A stretch of 64,000 bases of DNA from JANJTB01 sp032027125 (GCA_032027125.1 JAVSMQ010000001.1:87113-151112), one strand, 5' to 3'. Shown: positions 1-10,507, counted from the first letter of the stretch. A program made the numbers and translations. Notes: generated from the letters alone by a model not told the origin.

Positions 1-249
1 CTTTAAACCGTCATACGAGAACACTGGCGGTAAAACTGATGTAAATACACGGCTTTCTTCACCGTTTACTACCAAACGCTGTCTGTCGGTCGTAGGCACT
101 GTTATAGCCCACCAGTTAAATGTTGTATCCATGCCGAAATTGAAGAGTGTTTCAACACCGTCATACAGCCTGTAATCTCTGCATAATTCCTGAGATTTAA
201 GCCCGAAAGTACATAAGAACAAAATTAACAATAGCTGAATTTTAAACAT
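1..249 (-). CDS. Secreted protein, N-terminal part only (cut by the window edge)
   Basis: Read leftwards from the ATG at 249, 83 codons stay open to the edge of the window, so this is the beginning of a longer gene. The N-terminus (MFKIQLLLILFLCTFGLKSQ) is a typical signal peptide ending in an S-Q junction common in this phylum. The visible mature part is rich in aromatic and hydroxyl residues, as in secreted or outer-membrane proteins, but I recognise no family. It lies 67 bp beyond the stop of the exonuclease gene on the same strand. Being called as a gene rests on the open frame, the signal peptide and the position. Confidence 0.6.
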   Translation of the reverse strand, partial: MFKIQLLLILFLCTFGLKSQELCRDYRLYDGVETLFNFGMDTTFNWWAITVPTTDRQRLVVNGEESRVFTSVLPPVFSYDGLK

Positions 250-316
250 TTTATACTTGATATTATTTCATACTCAATTTTATGACGAATTAGATAAAAG
301 TAAGTATAAAAATAAA

Positions 317-1054
317 TTAAAACTTAAGATAATTATACCAAATCAGAAAGAGTTCCCACGTTGCATTGATATCTCTCATACAATACTCCGATATTTCGAC
401 TATCTTGCCTTCTTTGAACATTGTGCCGACCATCGAACCGTCCACTCCCTCACTCTTAGGTGATTTTATGCCGAATGTACGCGTATAGAAATCAAAATTG
501 AATCTTTTGGATGCTGAATACGGGCTTGGATTGTAAAACGTGAGTTCATCAATCAGGTCAATATGCAGAGGATAGTTGAATTTTGTACCGCTCATAAGAT
601 TTCTTGACGGTTTAATCCTGTGTATAGCCGAACGCAGCATCAGAAACGGTGCATCAAAACTTCTGCCGTTAAATGAAATCAAAACAGCCGAATCATATTT
701 CCTTAGTATAGCCCAGAAATCCTCCAAAAGTTTTGCTTCGTTAGTAATAAAGCATTGGTCGCCGGTAGTGAGCGTTACTGTCTCTTTTTTACCGTTTTCA
801 AATGAATTGTCAACCGACAAAGCGGCTCTGCCAATCACTTCCCAACCGCCTTCGTCAGTTGACTGCATCAATTGTGTTCCAATACAGACAACCTGAGCAG
901 TAATCGGCGAGAGTGCCATTTCAAACTTTTTATTTTGAATTTCATCATCGGTATTTGTATTTCGCAAGATGTATTCCTGCTGCGATTCCGAAAGTAAGTC
1001 AAAATCCAGAGGTGCAGTTTCGATGTCGAAAATAAGATATTGCTGTTTTTTCAT
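317..1054 (-). CDS. DEDDy-type 3'-5' exonuclease (PolB exonuclease-like, RNase H fold)
   Basis: 245 residues. It carries the three exonuclease motifs of the DEDD superfamily: ExoI FDIETA with D10 and E12 near the N-terminus, ExoII SFNGRSFDAPFL with D134, and ExoIII EYCMRD with Y224 and D228, the Y-x3-D spacing marking the DEDDy subgroup. No polymerase domain follows, so it is a stand-alone nuclease like the predicted PolB-like 3'-5' exonuclease family (Pfam DNA_pol_B_exo2), probably acting on DNA in repair or processing; the substrate is unknown. It lies 109 bp downstream of the TraB/GumN-like gene on the same strand. The start ATG is clear. The fold and catalytic class are well supported, the biological role is not. 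Confidence 0.85.
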   Translation of the reverse strand: MKKQQYLIFDIETAPLDFDLLSESQQEYILRNTNTDDEIQNKKFEMALSPITAQVVCIGTQLMQSTDEGGWEVIGRAALSVDNSFENGKKETVTLTTGDQCFITNEAKLLEDFWAILRKYDSAVLISFNGRSFDAPFLMLRSAIHRIKPSRNLMSGTKFNYPLHIDLIDELTFYNPSPYSASKRFNFDFYTRTFGIKSPKSEGVDGSMVGTMFKEGKIVEISEYCMRDINATWELFLIWYNYLKF

Positions 1055-1163
1055 AATAATTTTTATTTGCCCGAAAATTTAAACTATACAAAAATGGTAA
1101 ATAAATAATTGGAATCAAAAATAAATTATTGAATCAAAAATTTTTACTTTTATTTATTTAAAA

Positions 1164-4100
1164 TTAATCCTCAACCTCATTTATATTCTCAATACAAAAT
1201 ATATCTTCAAATTCCTCTTTATTTTGAGACTTTATAAACTTATCAAAAACACTCCCATTACGAAAACCCCGTTTTATACAAACTCTGCCATAAGGTATCT
1301 GAAGATTATTAATATCTGAATTTTCATTGTATGGACCTATCATTAGGGTAAACTCGTTTGTATATTCTTCTTCTTCACCATGATAACCCCTAAAGTTAGT
1401 TTTATTAATTATATGATAGAAATAATAAATAACATCTTCATTATTAACTTCAATTGTGTGTTTAAAGAAATTCTTAAACTTCAGTTCTACCTGATTGTTT
1501 GGGTCATTTTTATAATATTTAGTAATCTGTGCTTCAGCAATATCTTTGTAATTAAGATATTTTTCAGGGAAAAGATTTAATTTACCTGACTTCCGCAATC
1601 TATCATAAACATTAAATCTTGTTACGACATTTTCAATTAACTCTTCTCTTTTTGAGTCATCAAAACGTTCTATATATTCTGTATAAAACTTACTTTTCAG
1701 TTTATCTGTAATAAAGGGTTGATTCATAATTGAATCTTTAAAAAAATTAAATGATTCTTCAGACTTGCATACATTAATTAAGTTATTAATTGTATTTAAA
1801 GTATATTTTTTATAATCTTCATCATTAATAGCAAAACTAAGATCTGAATAATACATATTCTTAAATTGTTTTATCAATTGGTTTTCTAATTCTAAAGGTA
1901 ATTCTAATTCATTAATTTCGTCTAATTTTTTATCAGAAAATAAATCAAATTTATAAGGAGCGTATGCATCTGTTTCAAATAATATTTTTAGTTTATCTTT
2001 CTTTGAAATTATTCCAATCATTTTCAAATTCAGATTTTGAAAAGTATTTTTAGCATATCTCAATGATGTATTACTTGTAGGAAAAAATTTTAATCTTTGT
2101 CTTGAAAAATCTATTTTTATTGTTTCCCGAAGCTGTATCAGTTTATCTAATACAAAATCAATTACAGCATCATTGTCAATCTTAGAAATTTCAGCAAGTT
2201 GCATATAATTGTATATATTTGAAATTTTACCTGCTTTTTCATAGATTGATTTATGAAATTCAAATACTTCATTTTGATTATATAATTCAGAATATTTGAT
2301 AAATAATTTTTCTAAAAATACACTAATATCTTCTTTATCTTGAAGAATAAATTCAATAGATTTTTCGACTTCAATTTTAGAATTAGTTGCTTTAATAGCA
2401 TCTTCGAACATTGCCATATTACTGGAACTCCATCCAATTTTCACTTCATAAAGCCGGTTTTCAACAAGATATTTAGTTACATCAATTAACTTGGTGCTAA
2501 ACAATTCCTCATCATCAGTCGAATTAATTTTGATATTAAATGATTCAAATACATCATTAATGTATGAATTGTCTAAAAATTCCTGATGAGTCCTCACTTC
2601 AAAACTTTGAATACTTTGTTTATATGGATAAAATATACCTTTTAAAACCGCTTGTGATGTTTTTGATTTAACAAGAAATTCATACGAATTTTGTATTTTT
2701 TCTGAATATGGTTTACAATATACTAAATCATATTTACCAAATTGGTCTGTTAAGTAATTAAGCGAATATTTAACAAAACTATGTCGAAAAAATTTTTCTT
2801 CATCTTTGAAATAAAAATCAGGCATTAAATTTATTTTAAAGTAAAATGAAAATCCAAGATTTGTGTCATGATAATCAAACCGGTTGAAAAAATAAATACG
2901 GTCATTAATGTCTGTTTGATTTTTGAGATTATCTTCAATCATTGAGTCCAAAAGCAAATTATCTGGTAATAGGAAACTTGCAGTTTTTGTTTTGAATACC
3001 TTTCTTGGTGCAATATTTGAATCATAAATAATAAAACTATTGATAAAAGGATTATTATCAGGAATGAAATTCGTATCTTTATAATAAATCCTTAATAAAT
3101 AAGTTTTATCGTGTGCTAATATCATTTTATAATAAGTTCTATAATTATCTAGTTCCAGATTGAATTCTACAGAATTAAAACCATTAAAATCAGAATAAAT
3201 AATATCATTGATAATTTTCAAGTTTTTATCTTTATTGTTATTGATAGTTATATCTGCAAACTTATTTAGAAGTGAATCTTTTGTATGAAAATTACCAGCA
3301 GAAAGAGTATTTACAGTGATTTCATAACTAATATTTGTTTTAAAATCGTAAAATGAAACATTCTTTTTAAAACTTCTTTCTAATTGATTACGTTTTATAA
3401 AAGGTTTCCCCGGAAAAGTGATTTCAAAATCTTTAGATTCGGAAATATAATGAAAAGATGAATCAATATTAGGTTGTATAATCGTATAGCTTGATAAGAA
3501 CCGGTCAATATCAGATTGACTTCTGAAATTTGTATCTGAAATTCCGGTAATTTTGATTATCAATTTATTGGCATAAACAAGATGATATTTAGTATAATAC
3601 CTGTTACGATATGTTTCTCCTTCATATCTAATAATCGAATCTGAAGAATAAATTCTCTTTAAACTTGCATTTTTAGTATATAAAGTTTTTGTTTTCTCAT
3701 TGGTTTCATAAAAATATTTTTCGGGATTCTGAGTTGAGAAATTCGGACAATCATAATATTCACCAAAATATCCATTGTATGTTTTGATGTCAAAGGCTGA
3801 AACCTCACTTTCAATTGATTGATTAACACTTTTAATACTTGTGGGTGGAATTTTAATATTTATACCCAACTTTTCATTTTTCACATCAACCCATTCTACC
3901 CTGTCAAATTCTTTTGTATAATCTAAAATATTAGTCTCTTTAGGACATTCGATCCCTTCAACCTCAAAACCTTGATTTCGCAGATTAACAATAACGCCGT
4001 CTTCACCTAATACATAATAAATCGGCAGAACTGTAAAAGTTGAGTATTTTTTGAAATAATAAATCAGAGATTTTATTACAGAATCTTTATTAGAATTAAG

Positions 4101-4820
4101 GTTATCAATATCATAATCTTTAATTTCATTATTCATAAACTGAGAATAAATTGAATCTAACTGATTCTTACTAAATAAATTTGCTGTTAGTTCAATGTTG
4201 TCATAATTTATACTGTCTCTGAAATTATCAATAATATTTTTATATTTAAGAGAATCTGGAAGTTTTAAAAATTTATTTCTACTGTGATTTATATCAAATA
4301 TTGATTCGTGGTTCTTATGTGTAACTAAAGTGAGGTATATAAACTCTTTCATGATATCAGATTTTATTAAATAATCTTTTGCACTATAATCAATCTTCGG
4401 GCTAACAGCCACCATCAAATCGTATGAACATTTTCTTTCAAGAATATTCTGAAAGAAACCACCCCGCGATTCTATTGTGTCACCAATTTGCAACAAAATA
4501 TCGGATGAGAAATACTTCTCAAAATCGAAATTATCAGTCCGTCTATATTCTTCAATTTTATACATGTCCTTGTCGAAAGAACTTATATATTTTAAAAACA
4601 TCTCAGATTTCATAAAAGCTGAAAAAACCGAATCATTGAAAAAAAAGACATCCTTGTGTTTTGATACAACACCGGTAAGAATATAAGATGGTTTATCTAA
4701 ACCCTTGCCGCTTATCTTCCAAAGTTTATGGTTCAGTTCAGCATGTGAATAATATTCTTTAGTCTGTACTGAAATTGACATAAGTAAAAATACAATTAAT
4801 AATCTGAGGGCTAAATTCAT
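1164..4820 (-). CDS. Very large secreted TraB/GumN-derived protein with degenerate active-site motifs
   Basis: I chose the ATG at 4820 (1218 residues) over a TTG 33 bp upstream because it opens directly into a signal peptide (MNLALRLLIVFLLMSISVQ). Residues about 33-46 (LWKISGKGLDKPSY) and about 270-292 (VLGEDGVIVNLRNQGFEVEG) match the first and last conserved blocks of the TraB/GumN family. The family's histidine-containing GTxH after the first block is replaced by LTGVVSKH, and the GxGH before the last block reads PIYYV. The remaining 900 residues are Asn/Lys/Ile/Phe-rich and I recognise no domain in them. TraB/GumN proteins are usually about 300 residues, so this is a greatly extended relative, likely periplasmic or surface-exposed. 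The enzyme function is doubtful given the lost motifs. Confidence 0.7.
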   Translation of the reverse strand: MNLALRLLIVFLLMSISVQTKEYYSHAELNHKLWKISGKGLDKPSYILTGVVSKHKDVFFFNDSVFSAFMKSEMFLKYISSFDKDMYKIEEYRRTDNFDFEKYFSSDILLQIGDTIESRGGFFQNILERKCSYDLMVAVSPKIDYSAKDYLIKSDIMKEFIYLTLVTHKNHESIFDINHSRNKFLKLPDSLKYKNIIDNFRDSINYDNIELTANLFSKNQLDSIYSQFMNNEIKDYDIDNLNSNKDSVIKSLIYYFKKYSTFTVLPIYYVLGEDGVIVNLRNQGFEVEGIECPKETNILDYTKEFDRVEWVDVKNEKLGINIKIPPTSIKSVNQSIESEVSAFDIKTYNGYFGEYYDCPNFSTQNPEKYFYETNEKTKTLYTKNASLKRIYSSDSIIRYEGETYRNRYYTKYHLVYANKLIIKITGISDTNFRSQSDIDRFLSSYTIIQPNIDSSFHYISESKDFEITFPGKPFIKRNQLERSFKKNVSFYDFKTNISYEITVNTLSAGNFHTKDSLLNKFADITINNNKDKNLKIINDIIYSDFNGFNSVEFNLELDNYRTYYKMILAHDKTYLLRIYYKDTNFIPDNNPFINSFIIYDSNIAPRKVFKTKTASFLLPDNLLLDSMIEDNLKNQTDINDRIYFFNRFDYHDTNLGFSFYFKINLMPDFYFKDEEKFFRHSFVKYSLNYLTDQFGKYDLVYCKPYSEKIQNSYEFLVKSKTSQAVLKGIFYPYKQSIQSFEVRTHQEFLDNSYINDVFESFNIKINSTDDEELFSTKLIDVTKYLVENRLYEVKIGWSSSNMAMFEDAIKATNSKIEVEKSIEFILQDKEDISVFLEKLFIKYSELYNQNEVFEFHKSIYEKAGKISNIYNYMQLAEISKIDNDAVIDFVLDKLIQLRETIKIDFSRQRLKFFPTSNTSLRYAKNTFQNLNLKMIGIISKKDKLKILFETDAYAPYKFDLFSDKKLDEINELELPLELENQLIKQFKNMYYSDLSFAINDEDYKKYTLNTINNLINVCKSEESFNFFKDSIMNQPFITDKLKSKFYTEYIERFDDSKREELIENVVTRFNVYDRLRKSGKLNLFPEKYLNYKDIAEAQITKYYKNDPNNQVELKFKNFFKHTIEVNNEDVIYYFYHIINKTNFRGYHGEEEEYTNEFTLMIGPYNENSDINNLQIPYGRVCIKRGFRNGSVFDKFIKSQNKEEFEDIFCIENINEVED

Positions 4821-5034
4821 GATTAACCAAATTAAATTATTTGACAGATTCAATATTTGCTAAAATAATGCAATCAACAGTATTTACCAAATATTTATTT
4901 TTATTTTCAAGAAATAGTTGTATATAAAGTATGTCCATCATTCGGAATTCAGGATTTTTGTTTCTGCCGTATAGTTTCAAGTTACCATAAATAATCCCTA
5001 TATCATACATCCAATTGCAAATTTAAAATCAAGA

Positions 5035-5068
5035 TTGTTTTTTTTTATATTATAAATGATTAGTTTTG
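5035..5068 (+). promoter_or_regulatory. Predicted Bacteroidota-type promoter of nadE
   Basis: TTG at 5035-5037, a 23-nt spacer and TAGTTTTG at 5061-5068 fit the Bacteroidota housekeeping consensus TTTG-N17-23-TAnnTTTG, about 30 bp before the GTG start. The -33 box is weaker than the -7 box. Confidence 0.45.
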
Positions 5069-5099
5069 TAAATATAAAATGCACTAACAGGAAAATTTA

Positions 5100-7040
5100 G
5101 TGAAAAGAAATAATTCAGAGTTCGGATTTTATCGTGTATCAGCAGTCAGCCCGGAGCTTAGGATTGCTAATCCTGAGTATAATACCGGTATTATAAGTCA
5201 TATAGTCAAAAATCATAAATCCGATTTATTTGTATTCCCGGAATTGAGTATCACTGCGTATTCATGCCAGGACTTGTTTTTTCAGAGTAATTTACTGGAG
5301 TCTGCCGTAAAAGCATTAATCAAACTTTGCAAAGAAACTGCACAGTCAAATTCAATACTTATTGTCGGTGCTCCTTTAGTTTGTGATAACCGGCTTTACA
5401 ACACGGCAGTAGTTATTTCCGGCGGCGAGATAATTGGAGTTGTGCCAAAATCGTACTTGTGCAATGCAAATGAATATTATGAAGAACGATGGTTTGCATC
5501 CGGATTTGATAGATTATCCGATACAATTGAAATTGCAGGATTAGATGTTCCTTTCGGTACGGATTTAATATTTGAAAATTCCAATGACAGAAATTTTAAA
5601 CTTGGCATCGAAATCTGCGAGGATATGTGGTCTCCCCTGCCCCCTGCTGCAAATCTTGCTCTGAGCGGAGCCACAATTATTGCCAATTTGTCTGCAAGCA
5701 ACGAATATCTTGGAAAATCGGAATACAGGTCTGATTTAATCAAAATGCACTCAGGAAGTTTAATTTCTGCTTACATTTATTCTGCGTCGGGTCTGTGGGA
5801 ATCAACATCAGATACAGTCTTCTCTGGCAAATCTATGATTTTTGAAAATGCCGCTTTACTTGCTTCAACAAAACCCTTTTCTTTTGAATCGGAAATTTGC
5901 ACATCTGATATTGATTTAGAAAGACTGATTAATGAAAGGATGAAAAATAATTCTTTTTCCGGCTGTAAACCTACTGCAAATACCAGGATAATTCCTGTAT
6001 CTATGATACCGAATATTAATCACGGATTATTACGCACTGTAAACTCAAGACCTTTCGTGCCGGATGATGAATCCAAAAGAAATTCAGTCTGCTGCGATAT
6101 TAATGATATTCAGGTTGCAGGTTTATCACGCAGATTATTACATACAAAATCGAAAAGTGCAGTCGTCGGCGTCTCGGGCGGACTGGATTCTACCCTTGCA
6201 TTACTTGTTATATATAATGCTTTCAAAAAGATAAATCTTGATACTAAAGGTATAATCGCTGTCACTATGCCCGGTTTCGGCACTACAAAAAGAACAAAAA
6301 ATAACGCTGTCAAACTTGCAGGACTGCTTGGGATTACTTTGAAGGATATTTCAATTGAAGCAAGTGTCAGACAGCATTTCAATGATATAGGACATGATGA
6401 GAGTGTTCATGATATAGTATATGAGAATGCTCAAGCACGCAGAAGGACTCATATTCTAATGGACCTTGCAAATATGCACAACGGCATTGTTATTGGAACC
6501 GGAGACCTCTCTGAATCCGCCCTTGGATGGTGTACATTTAACGGCGACCATATCTCTATGTATGCTGTTAATTCCGGAGTTCCAAAAACTCTGGTGAAAT
6601 ATATGATTGAATGGTACAGCAAAGCAGTTTTTACAGGTGAAATATCCGATATTTTGCTTGATATTATAAACACACCGATTTCTCCTGAATTGCTTCCACC
6701 GGACAGTTCGGGCAACATAATTCAAGATACTGAAAATTCGATTGGACCATACTTATTGCACGACTTTTTCCTGTATTATATGATTAGGCATGGTTTCAAA
6801 CCGGAAAAAATTCTATTTTTGGCTGAAATAGCTTTTTCAGGAATCTATGAAACTGAATTTATTGCAAAAACACTTAACGAATTTGTAAGGAGATTTTTTA
6901 CAAATCAATTCAAGCGGAATGTCGTTCCTGACGGTATAAAAATTGGTACGGTTGCATTATCTCCAAGAGCTGACTGGAGGATGCCTTCTGAAGCAGATTA
7001 TTTAACCTGGATTACAAATTGGGACAATCCGGTTACATAA
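5100..7040 (+). CDS. nadE: Glutamine-dependent NAD+ synthetase
   Basis: 646 residues in two domains. The N-terminal carbon-nitrogen hydrolase (glutaminase) domain, about 10-280, shows the Glu-Lys-Cys triad: E48 in FPELSITAY, K117 in VVPKSYL and C173 in IEICEDMW. The C-terminal ATP-pyrophosphatase domain has the P-loop SGGLDS at 359-364 and GTGDLSESALGW further on. It makes NAD+ from deamido-NAD+, ATP and glutamine in the cytosol. The start is GTG at 5100, preceded at 7 nt by AGGA. Length and order match the long glutamine-dependent type, unlike the roughly 275-residue ammonia-dependent form. A promoter-like site lies just upstream, and the gene converges with the minus-strand gene at 7097. 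Confidence 0.95.
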   Translation: MKRNNSEFGFYRVSAVSPELRIANPEYNTGIISHIVKNHKSDLFVFPELSITAYSCQDLFFQSNLLESAVKALIKLCKETAQSNSILIVGAPLVCDNRLYNTAVVISGGEIIGVVPKSYLCNANEYYEERWFASGFDRLSDTIEIAGLDVPFGTDLIFENSNDRNFKLGIEICEDMWSPLPPAANLALSGATIIANLSASNEYLGKSEYRSDLIKMHSGSLISAYIYSASGLWESTSDTVFSGKSMIFENAALLASTKPFSFESEICTSDIDLERLINERMKNNSFSGCKPTANTRIIPVSMIPNINHGLLRTVNSRPFVPDDESKRNSVCCDINDIQVAGLSRRLLHTKSKSAVVGVSGGLDSTLALLVIYNAFKKINLDTKGIIAVTMPGFGTTKRTKNNAVKLAGLLGITLKDISIEASVRQHFNDIGHDESVHDIVYENAQARRRTHILMDLANMHNGIVIGTGDLSESALGWCTFNGDHISMYAVNSGVPKTLVKYMIEWYSKAVFTGEISDILLDIINTPISPELLPPDSSGNIIQDTENSIGPYLLHDFFLYYMIRHGFKPEKILFLAEIAFSGIYETEFIAKTLNEFVRRFFTNQFKRNVVPDGIKIGTVALSPRADWRMPSEADYLTWITNWDNPVT

Positions 7041-7096
7041 GTTGCCGGATTATCCATGAAATTGATTACTATTCGATCAGATTGTGAAACAGCAAA

Positions 7097-7603
7097 TCAT
7101 TCCTCAATCATACTGATAATTCTCTGAATTTGATTTGAGTTAAACATTTCACGGTATGATAATTCCAAATCATTACCAATTAAAATGAGTTCAGTAATTT
7201 CATCATCATCAACTTTGTCCCCAAAAATCGAACCCGAAGCATTTGCGATATAATATCCGAGAGCCAGCAGAGTTTTTTTATAATCCACAGCCACATCACG
7301 TTCTGATTTTCGGTCAAGCAGAGCTGAAATGTAGCGGAGTCCTTCCCTGTCATCAAGTCCTGAAGATTTTCTTTTCTCATCAAGAACTTGAAAATTGTCT
7401 ATACCGGTAAATAATTCTACCGCAAGTTCACTTTCCAACCTTCGAGCTTTTGAAATAAATTTCTCATAAGCCCGAATCTCTTTCTTGTCAAGTTTTTCAC
7501 CGTTTTCAGATATCAAATTAAATACACGCGATACTGCAAGTCTGAGATTAAGAATCTCATCATCTGTAAATATTTCTGACAATTCCATCATTGATTCCTG
7601 CAT
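7097..7603 (-). CDS. Conserved-looking small helical cytosolic protein, function unknown
   Basis: 168 residues, rich in Glu, Asp, Lys and Leu and apparently all-helical, with no signal peptide, cysteine or recognisable catalytic motif. A central segment (YKKTLLALGYYIANASG) followed by an acidic helix vaguely recalls TerB-like folds, but this is only an impression. The start is uncertain: ATG codons at 7591 and 7588 have an AGGA 4 or 7 nt upstream, whereas the ATG at 7603 has none. It begins 12 bp after the stop of the large sialidase-fold gene on the same strand and may be co-transcribed with it. Its codon use resembles the neighbours. Confidence 0.6.
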   Translation of the reverse strand: MQESMMELSEIFTDDEILNLRLAVSRVFNLISENGEKLDKKEIRAYEKFISKARRLESELAVELFTGIDNFQVLDEKRKSSGLDDREGLRYISALLDRKSERDVAVDYKKTLLALGYYIANASGSIFGDKVDDDEITELILIGNDLELSYREMFNSNQIQRIISMIEE

Positions 7604-7615
7604 AATTTTATAATA

Positions 7616-10507
7616 TTATTTATTTATAATAATCAATTTTCGTAATAATAGCCCCGAATCACTTAAAACTTCAACAAAATATGCCCCGGCAGAAAAATCA
7701 GTCAAATTAAGGCTTACTTCGTTTGAATTTGCTGCTTTGTAATCCAGACATAATATTCCGTTCAAATCAAAAATCTTAATTCCGGTAATTGCATTTAAGC
7801 TGCTTACAAGTTTCAGATTATCCCTTACCGGATTAGGGAATATTTTGACATTGTTTGCGTAAACGTCATTATTTACTGAAACTGCTTTTGTACCGATAAC
7901 GACATCGTCAATGTACCAGCCGTCTGCCTGTCTGATTCTGTTTGAACCGAATCTTAATCTGACAAAAACGCCGTCTGAGTTATCTCTGTAAGGAATTGTG
8001 AGTCTTTCGAAACGCCAGTCACTTTCGTTCAAATCGTTATCCTTCCATGGCTCAAACATATCTCTGTTGTAATTAGCCAATGGCTCCCATGTTTGTAAAT
8101 TATCGTATGAAATCTCGATACTAGCTGAATCATCAGGATACAATGAGCATATCTGCATGAAAGTCATGTATAAATCTTCACCTGATGGCATTGCAACAGG
8201 TGTGAAAACCAAAGTATCAAACTGCTCCATATTATATTTTGAATAAGGTGCATTGCTCAATGAATTACTGCTGCTCACGGATATCTCATCAGTTGCTTTC
8301 CATCTGCCTGAAATATAATATTTAGGAAGTTTCGGATTATCAAAATTTTCAAAAAGTGACTCGGGATAATTTCCTGTATATAAAACTACTTCGGGGCTGA
8401 AGTTACTTTCAGTTTCGATATCAAGTGCCTGAAAATAATCATCAACTTTCGCATTGTAACTGTAAAATCCTATTTCGTCAGGTGTATCATATATTAAAAT
8501 TGTCTTTCCCGTATCTTGAGGATTTAACGTTAATTCCTGAGCTAATACCCCACTTCTGAAAAGCTTAAGTTTCTGTAAATTTGCCAGAGGAGTAATTTTA
8601 TCACTTCTAAAAGACGGTAATTTAATTTTCAGTTCAACTTGTCTATCCAAATTTCCTTTTGAGGATGTAATTAATGGAATATCAGGTTGTTTGGAGCCGC
8701 CCGGATAAGCAGTAATTTTTCTTGCAATACTTGAATCCCTGCCTGCAACAGCATAAATTTCATAATCATACTTTTCAAAAGCAGTAATATTTTTGTCGGA
8801 AAATTTATCGGTATTGCCGTCAAGTGTTGCAATGACAACATTATCCCTAACTAACTTATGCACGAAATCAGCAGGATTGAGCGGCTGGTCGAATGCCCGT
8901 TTCGTTGGAGGAATCCATGATAAGTCAAGTTCCAAAGGATTTGCAGGTTCAAAATATGAAGCAAAATCATCAGGCGGCGCCGGCGCCCTTGTGTTGACAA
9001 CAGCCGTCAAAATATCGCTGTCGGAAATATTTGTGACAGCATTTCTCATATCAACCCACGATGGATAAATTATACCGTCATAAAAAGCATTACCGCTGTA
9101 ATCACCTGCAAATGCACGGTTAGCAAACGGATTTAACCGAATATCACTGTTGATGTCCGATACTCTTTTATCAATCCAGGTATCTCCCCCATTGCTGGAG
9201 TAACTTACATAACAATCAATCATAATATTATTTGTATCGTTTCGGCTGTCCAAATACATAATTGCAAGGTCGCCTGTCAGCGGGTCAATGCTCATCCAAT
9301 GCCAAAACTGATCATTTGTTGTATCGGAATGAACTATAACCGGACTGCTCCACGACTGACCCTCATCAGTAGATTTAGAAAAATAAACATTGGGATAATT
9401 ATCTGCAGACCATGAAAGATAGAGATTTCCACGATTTGCACCATTTGTGATATCAGTTATTATAACAGGATAAGCTTCGGCACGTACAGTACCTTTTACA
9501 ACATGTCTGTATCCCTGTCCTGCAAGCATTTTTGTTTCACCGAATATATTATATCTTTGGATAATTCTCGGCTCGGTAAATGATGCGCCGCCGTTAGTAG
9601 ATTTTGAAAAACCTATTCCATGCTCTATTCCGTGATTCCAGATAATATATACCTGCCCATCAGGACCGGTTGATGCAAGCGGAAAACTCTGACCAAAAGT
9701 TGTATCTTCACTGCTGCCGCTTACTCTGTGACTAATATTGACAGGTTTAGACCAGGTTTCGCCAAAATCAATTGATTTGGAAAGTACTATCTGTGTGGCA
9801 GAGTCTCTTGGAGTTACTCGTTTCCACGGGACATATACATTTCTGTAAAATGGTGATACCTGCGAGTTGTCAACCTGAACATAATATTTGTCTTCAAATG
9901 TAGAGTCCATGGTTTGAGTTCCGAGATGTATAATTACCGGAATATGTGCTTTCCAGGTTTTTCCCTCATCAGTTGTCTTTGCTATAAAAACACCGTTTTC
10001 ACCTACTAAACCTGCTTCACTGCTTAATACATCTCCAAAACCACCATAACAAAGATAACCGATTCCTTCATTGTCAAAATAAACTGACGGGTCATTAGTA
10101 GAACGCCATTCGGGATAAGGTTTGCCAAGATTAAGATTTTTCCAGTTCAGACCGCCGTCACTTGAGACATATACCCATGTTGAAGACTGGGCACGGTAAT
10201 CAACGGCAGATGCTATGAGATTTTTCGGATTTTTGGGATTTACGGCAATTGAAGATTCATTCTGCATCTTATTAGGGTCAGACTCTGCTTCATCCATTGT
10301 AGCATTTATATTCAAAAAATTCGGCAATGTCGCTTTGTTTGAAAACAGAACATTCTCATTTGTGGGTTTCCTGACTTCTTCAGGCAGCGGGTGAGCCGAT
10401 TTCATATATCTCATAAATGCAGCTTTTGCCTTTCTGTGTTCATCTTCTGCATCAGAAAAACACTGTACAGAAAAGGCTATAAACAAGAGTAAACCTAATA
10501 ATTTCAT
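7616..10507 (-). CDS. Secreted sialidase-fold (BNR repeat) protein with T9SS type A sorting domain
   Basis: The ATG at 10507 (963 residues) is chosen over one at 10537 because it opens into the signal peptide MKLLGLLLFIAFSVQC and has GGAA 8 nt upstream. Residues about 100-480 carry several Asp-box motifs (SSDGGLNW, TTDEGKTW, SIDFGETW, STNGGASF, STDEGQSW, SSNGGDTW), which define a six-bladed sialidase-like propeller. Then come a fibronectin-like stretch, a jelly-roll-like domain ending in DGWYIDDVVIG, and a terminal sorting domain starting NVKIFPNPVRDNLKL and ending in KLIIINK. T9SS would carry it across the outer membrane to the surface. Asp boxes shape the fold rather than prove glycosidase activity, so its ligand or substrate is unknown. 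Confidence 0.88.
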   Translation of the reverse strand: MKLLGLLLFIAFSVQCFSDAEDEHRKAKAAFMRYMKSAHPLPEEVRKPTNENVLFSNKATLPNFLNINATMDEAESDPNKMQNESSIAVNPKNPKNLIASAVDYRAQSSTWVYVSSDGGLNWKNLNLGKPYPEWRSTNDPSVYFDNEGIGYLCYGGFGDVLSSEAGLVGENGVFIAKTTDEGKTWKAHIPVIIHLGTQTMDSTFEDKYYVQVDNSQVSPFYRNVYVPWKRVTPRDSATQIVLSKSIDFGETWSKPVNISHRVSGSSEDTTFGQSFPLASTGPDGQVYIIWNHGIEHGIGFSKSTNGGASFTEPRIIQRYNIFGETKMLAGQGYRHVVKGTVRAEAYPVIITDITNGANRGNLYLSWSADNYPNVYFSKSTDEGQSWSSPVIVHSDTTNDQFWHWMSIDPLTGDLAIMYLDSRNDTNNIMIDCYVSYSSNGGDTWIDKRVSDINSDIRLNPFANRAFAGDYSGNAFYDGIIYPSWVDMRNAVTNISDSDILTAVVNTRAPAPPDDFASYFEPANPLELDLSWIPPTKRAFDQPLNPADFVHKLVRDNVVIATLDGNTDKFSDKNITAFEKYDYEIYAVAGRDSSIARKITAYPGGSKQPDIPLITSSKGNLDRQVELKIKLPSFRSDKITPLANLQKLKLFRSGVLAQELTLNPQDTGKTILIYDTPDEIGFYSYNAKVDDYFQALDIETESNFSPEVVLYTGNYPESLFENFDNPKLPKYYISGRWKATDEISVSSSNSLSNAPYSKYNMEQFDTLVFTPVAMPSGEDLYMTFMQICSLYPDDSASIEISYDNLQTWEPLANYNRDMFEPWKDNDLNESDWRFERLTIPYRDNSDGVFVRLRFGSNRIRQADGWYIDDVVIGTKAVSVNNDVYANNVKIFPNPVRDNLKLVSSLNAITGIKIFDLNGILCLDYKAANSNEVSLNLTDFSAGAYFVEVLSDSGLLLRKLIIINK

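Noticed and set aside
4424..4686. Two overlapping plus-strand open frames inside the TraB-like gene
   Set aside because: They are antisense to a long, signal-peptide-bearing coding frame and have no family features.
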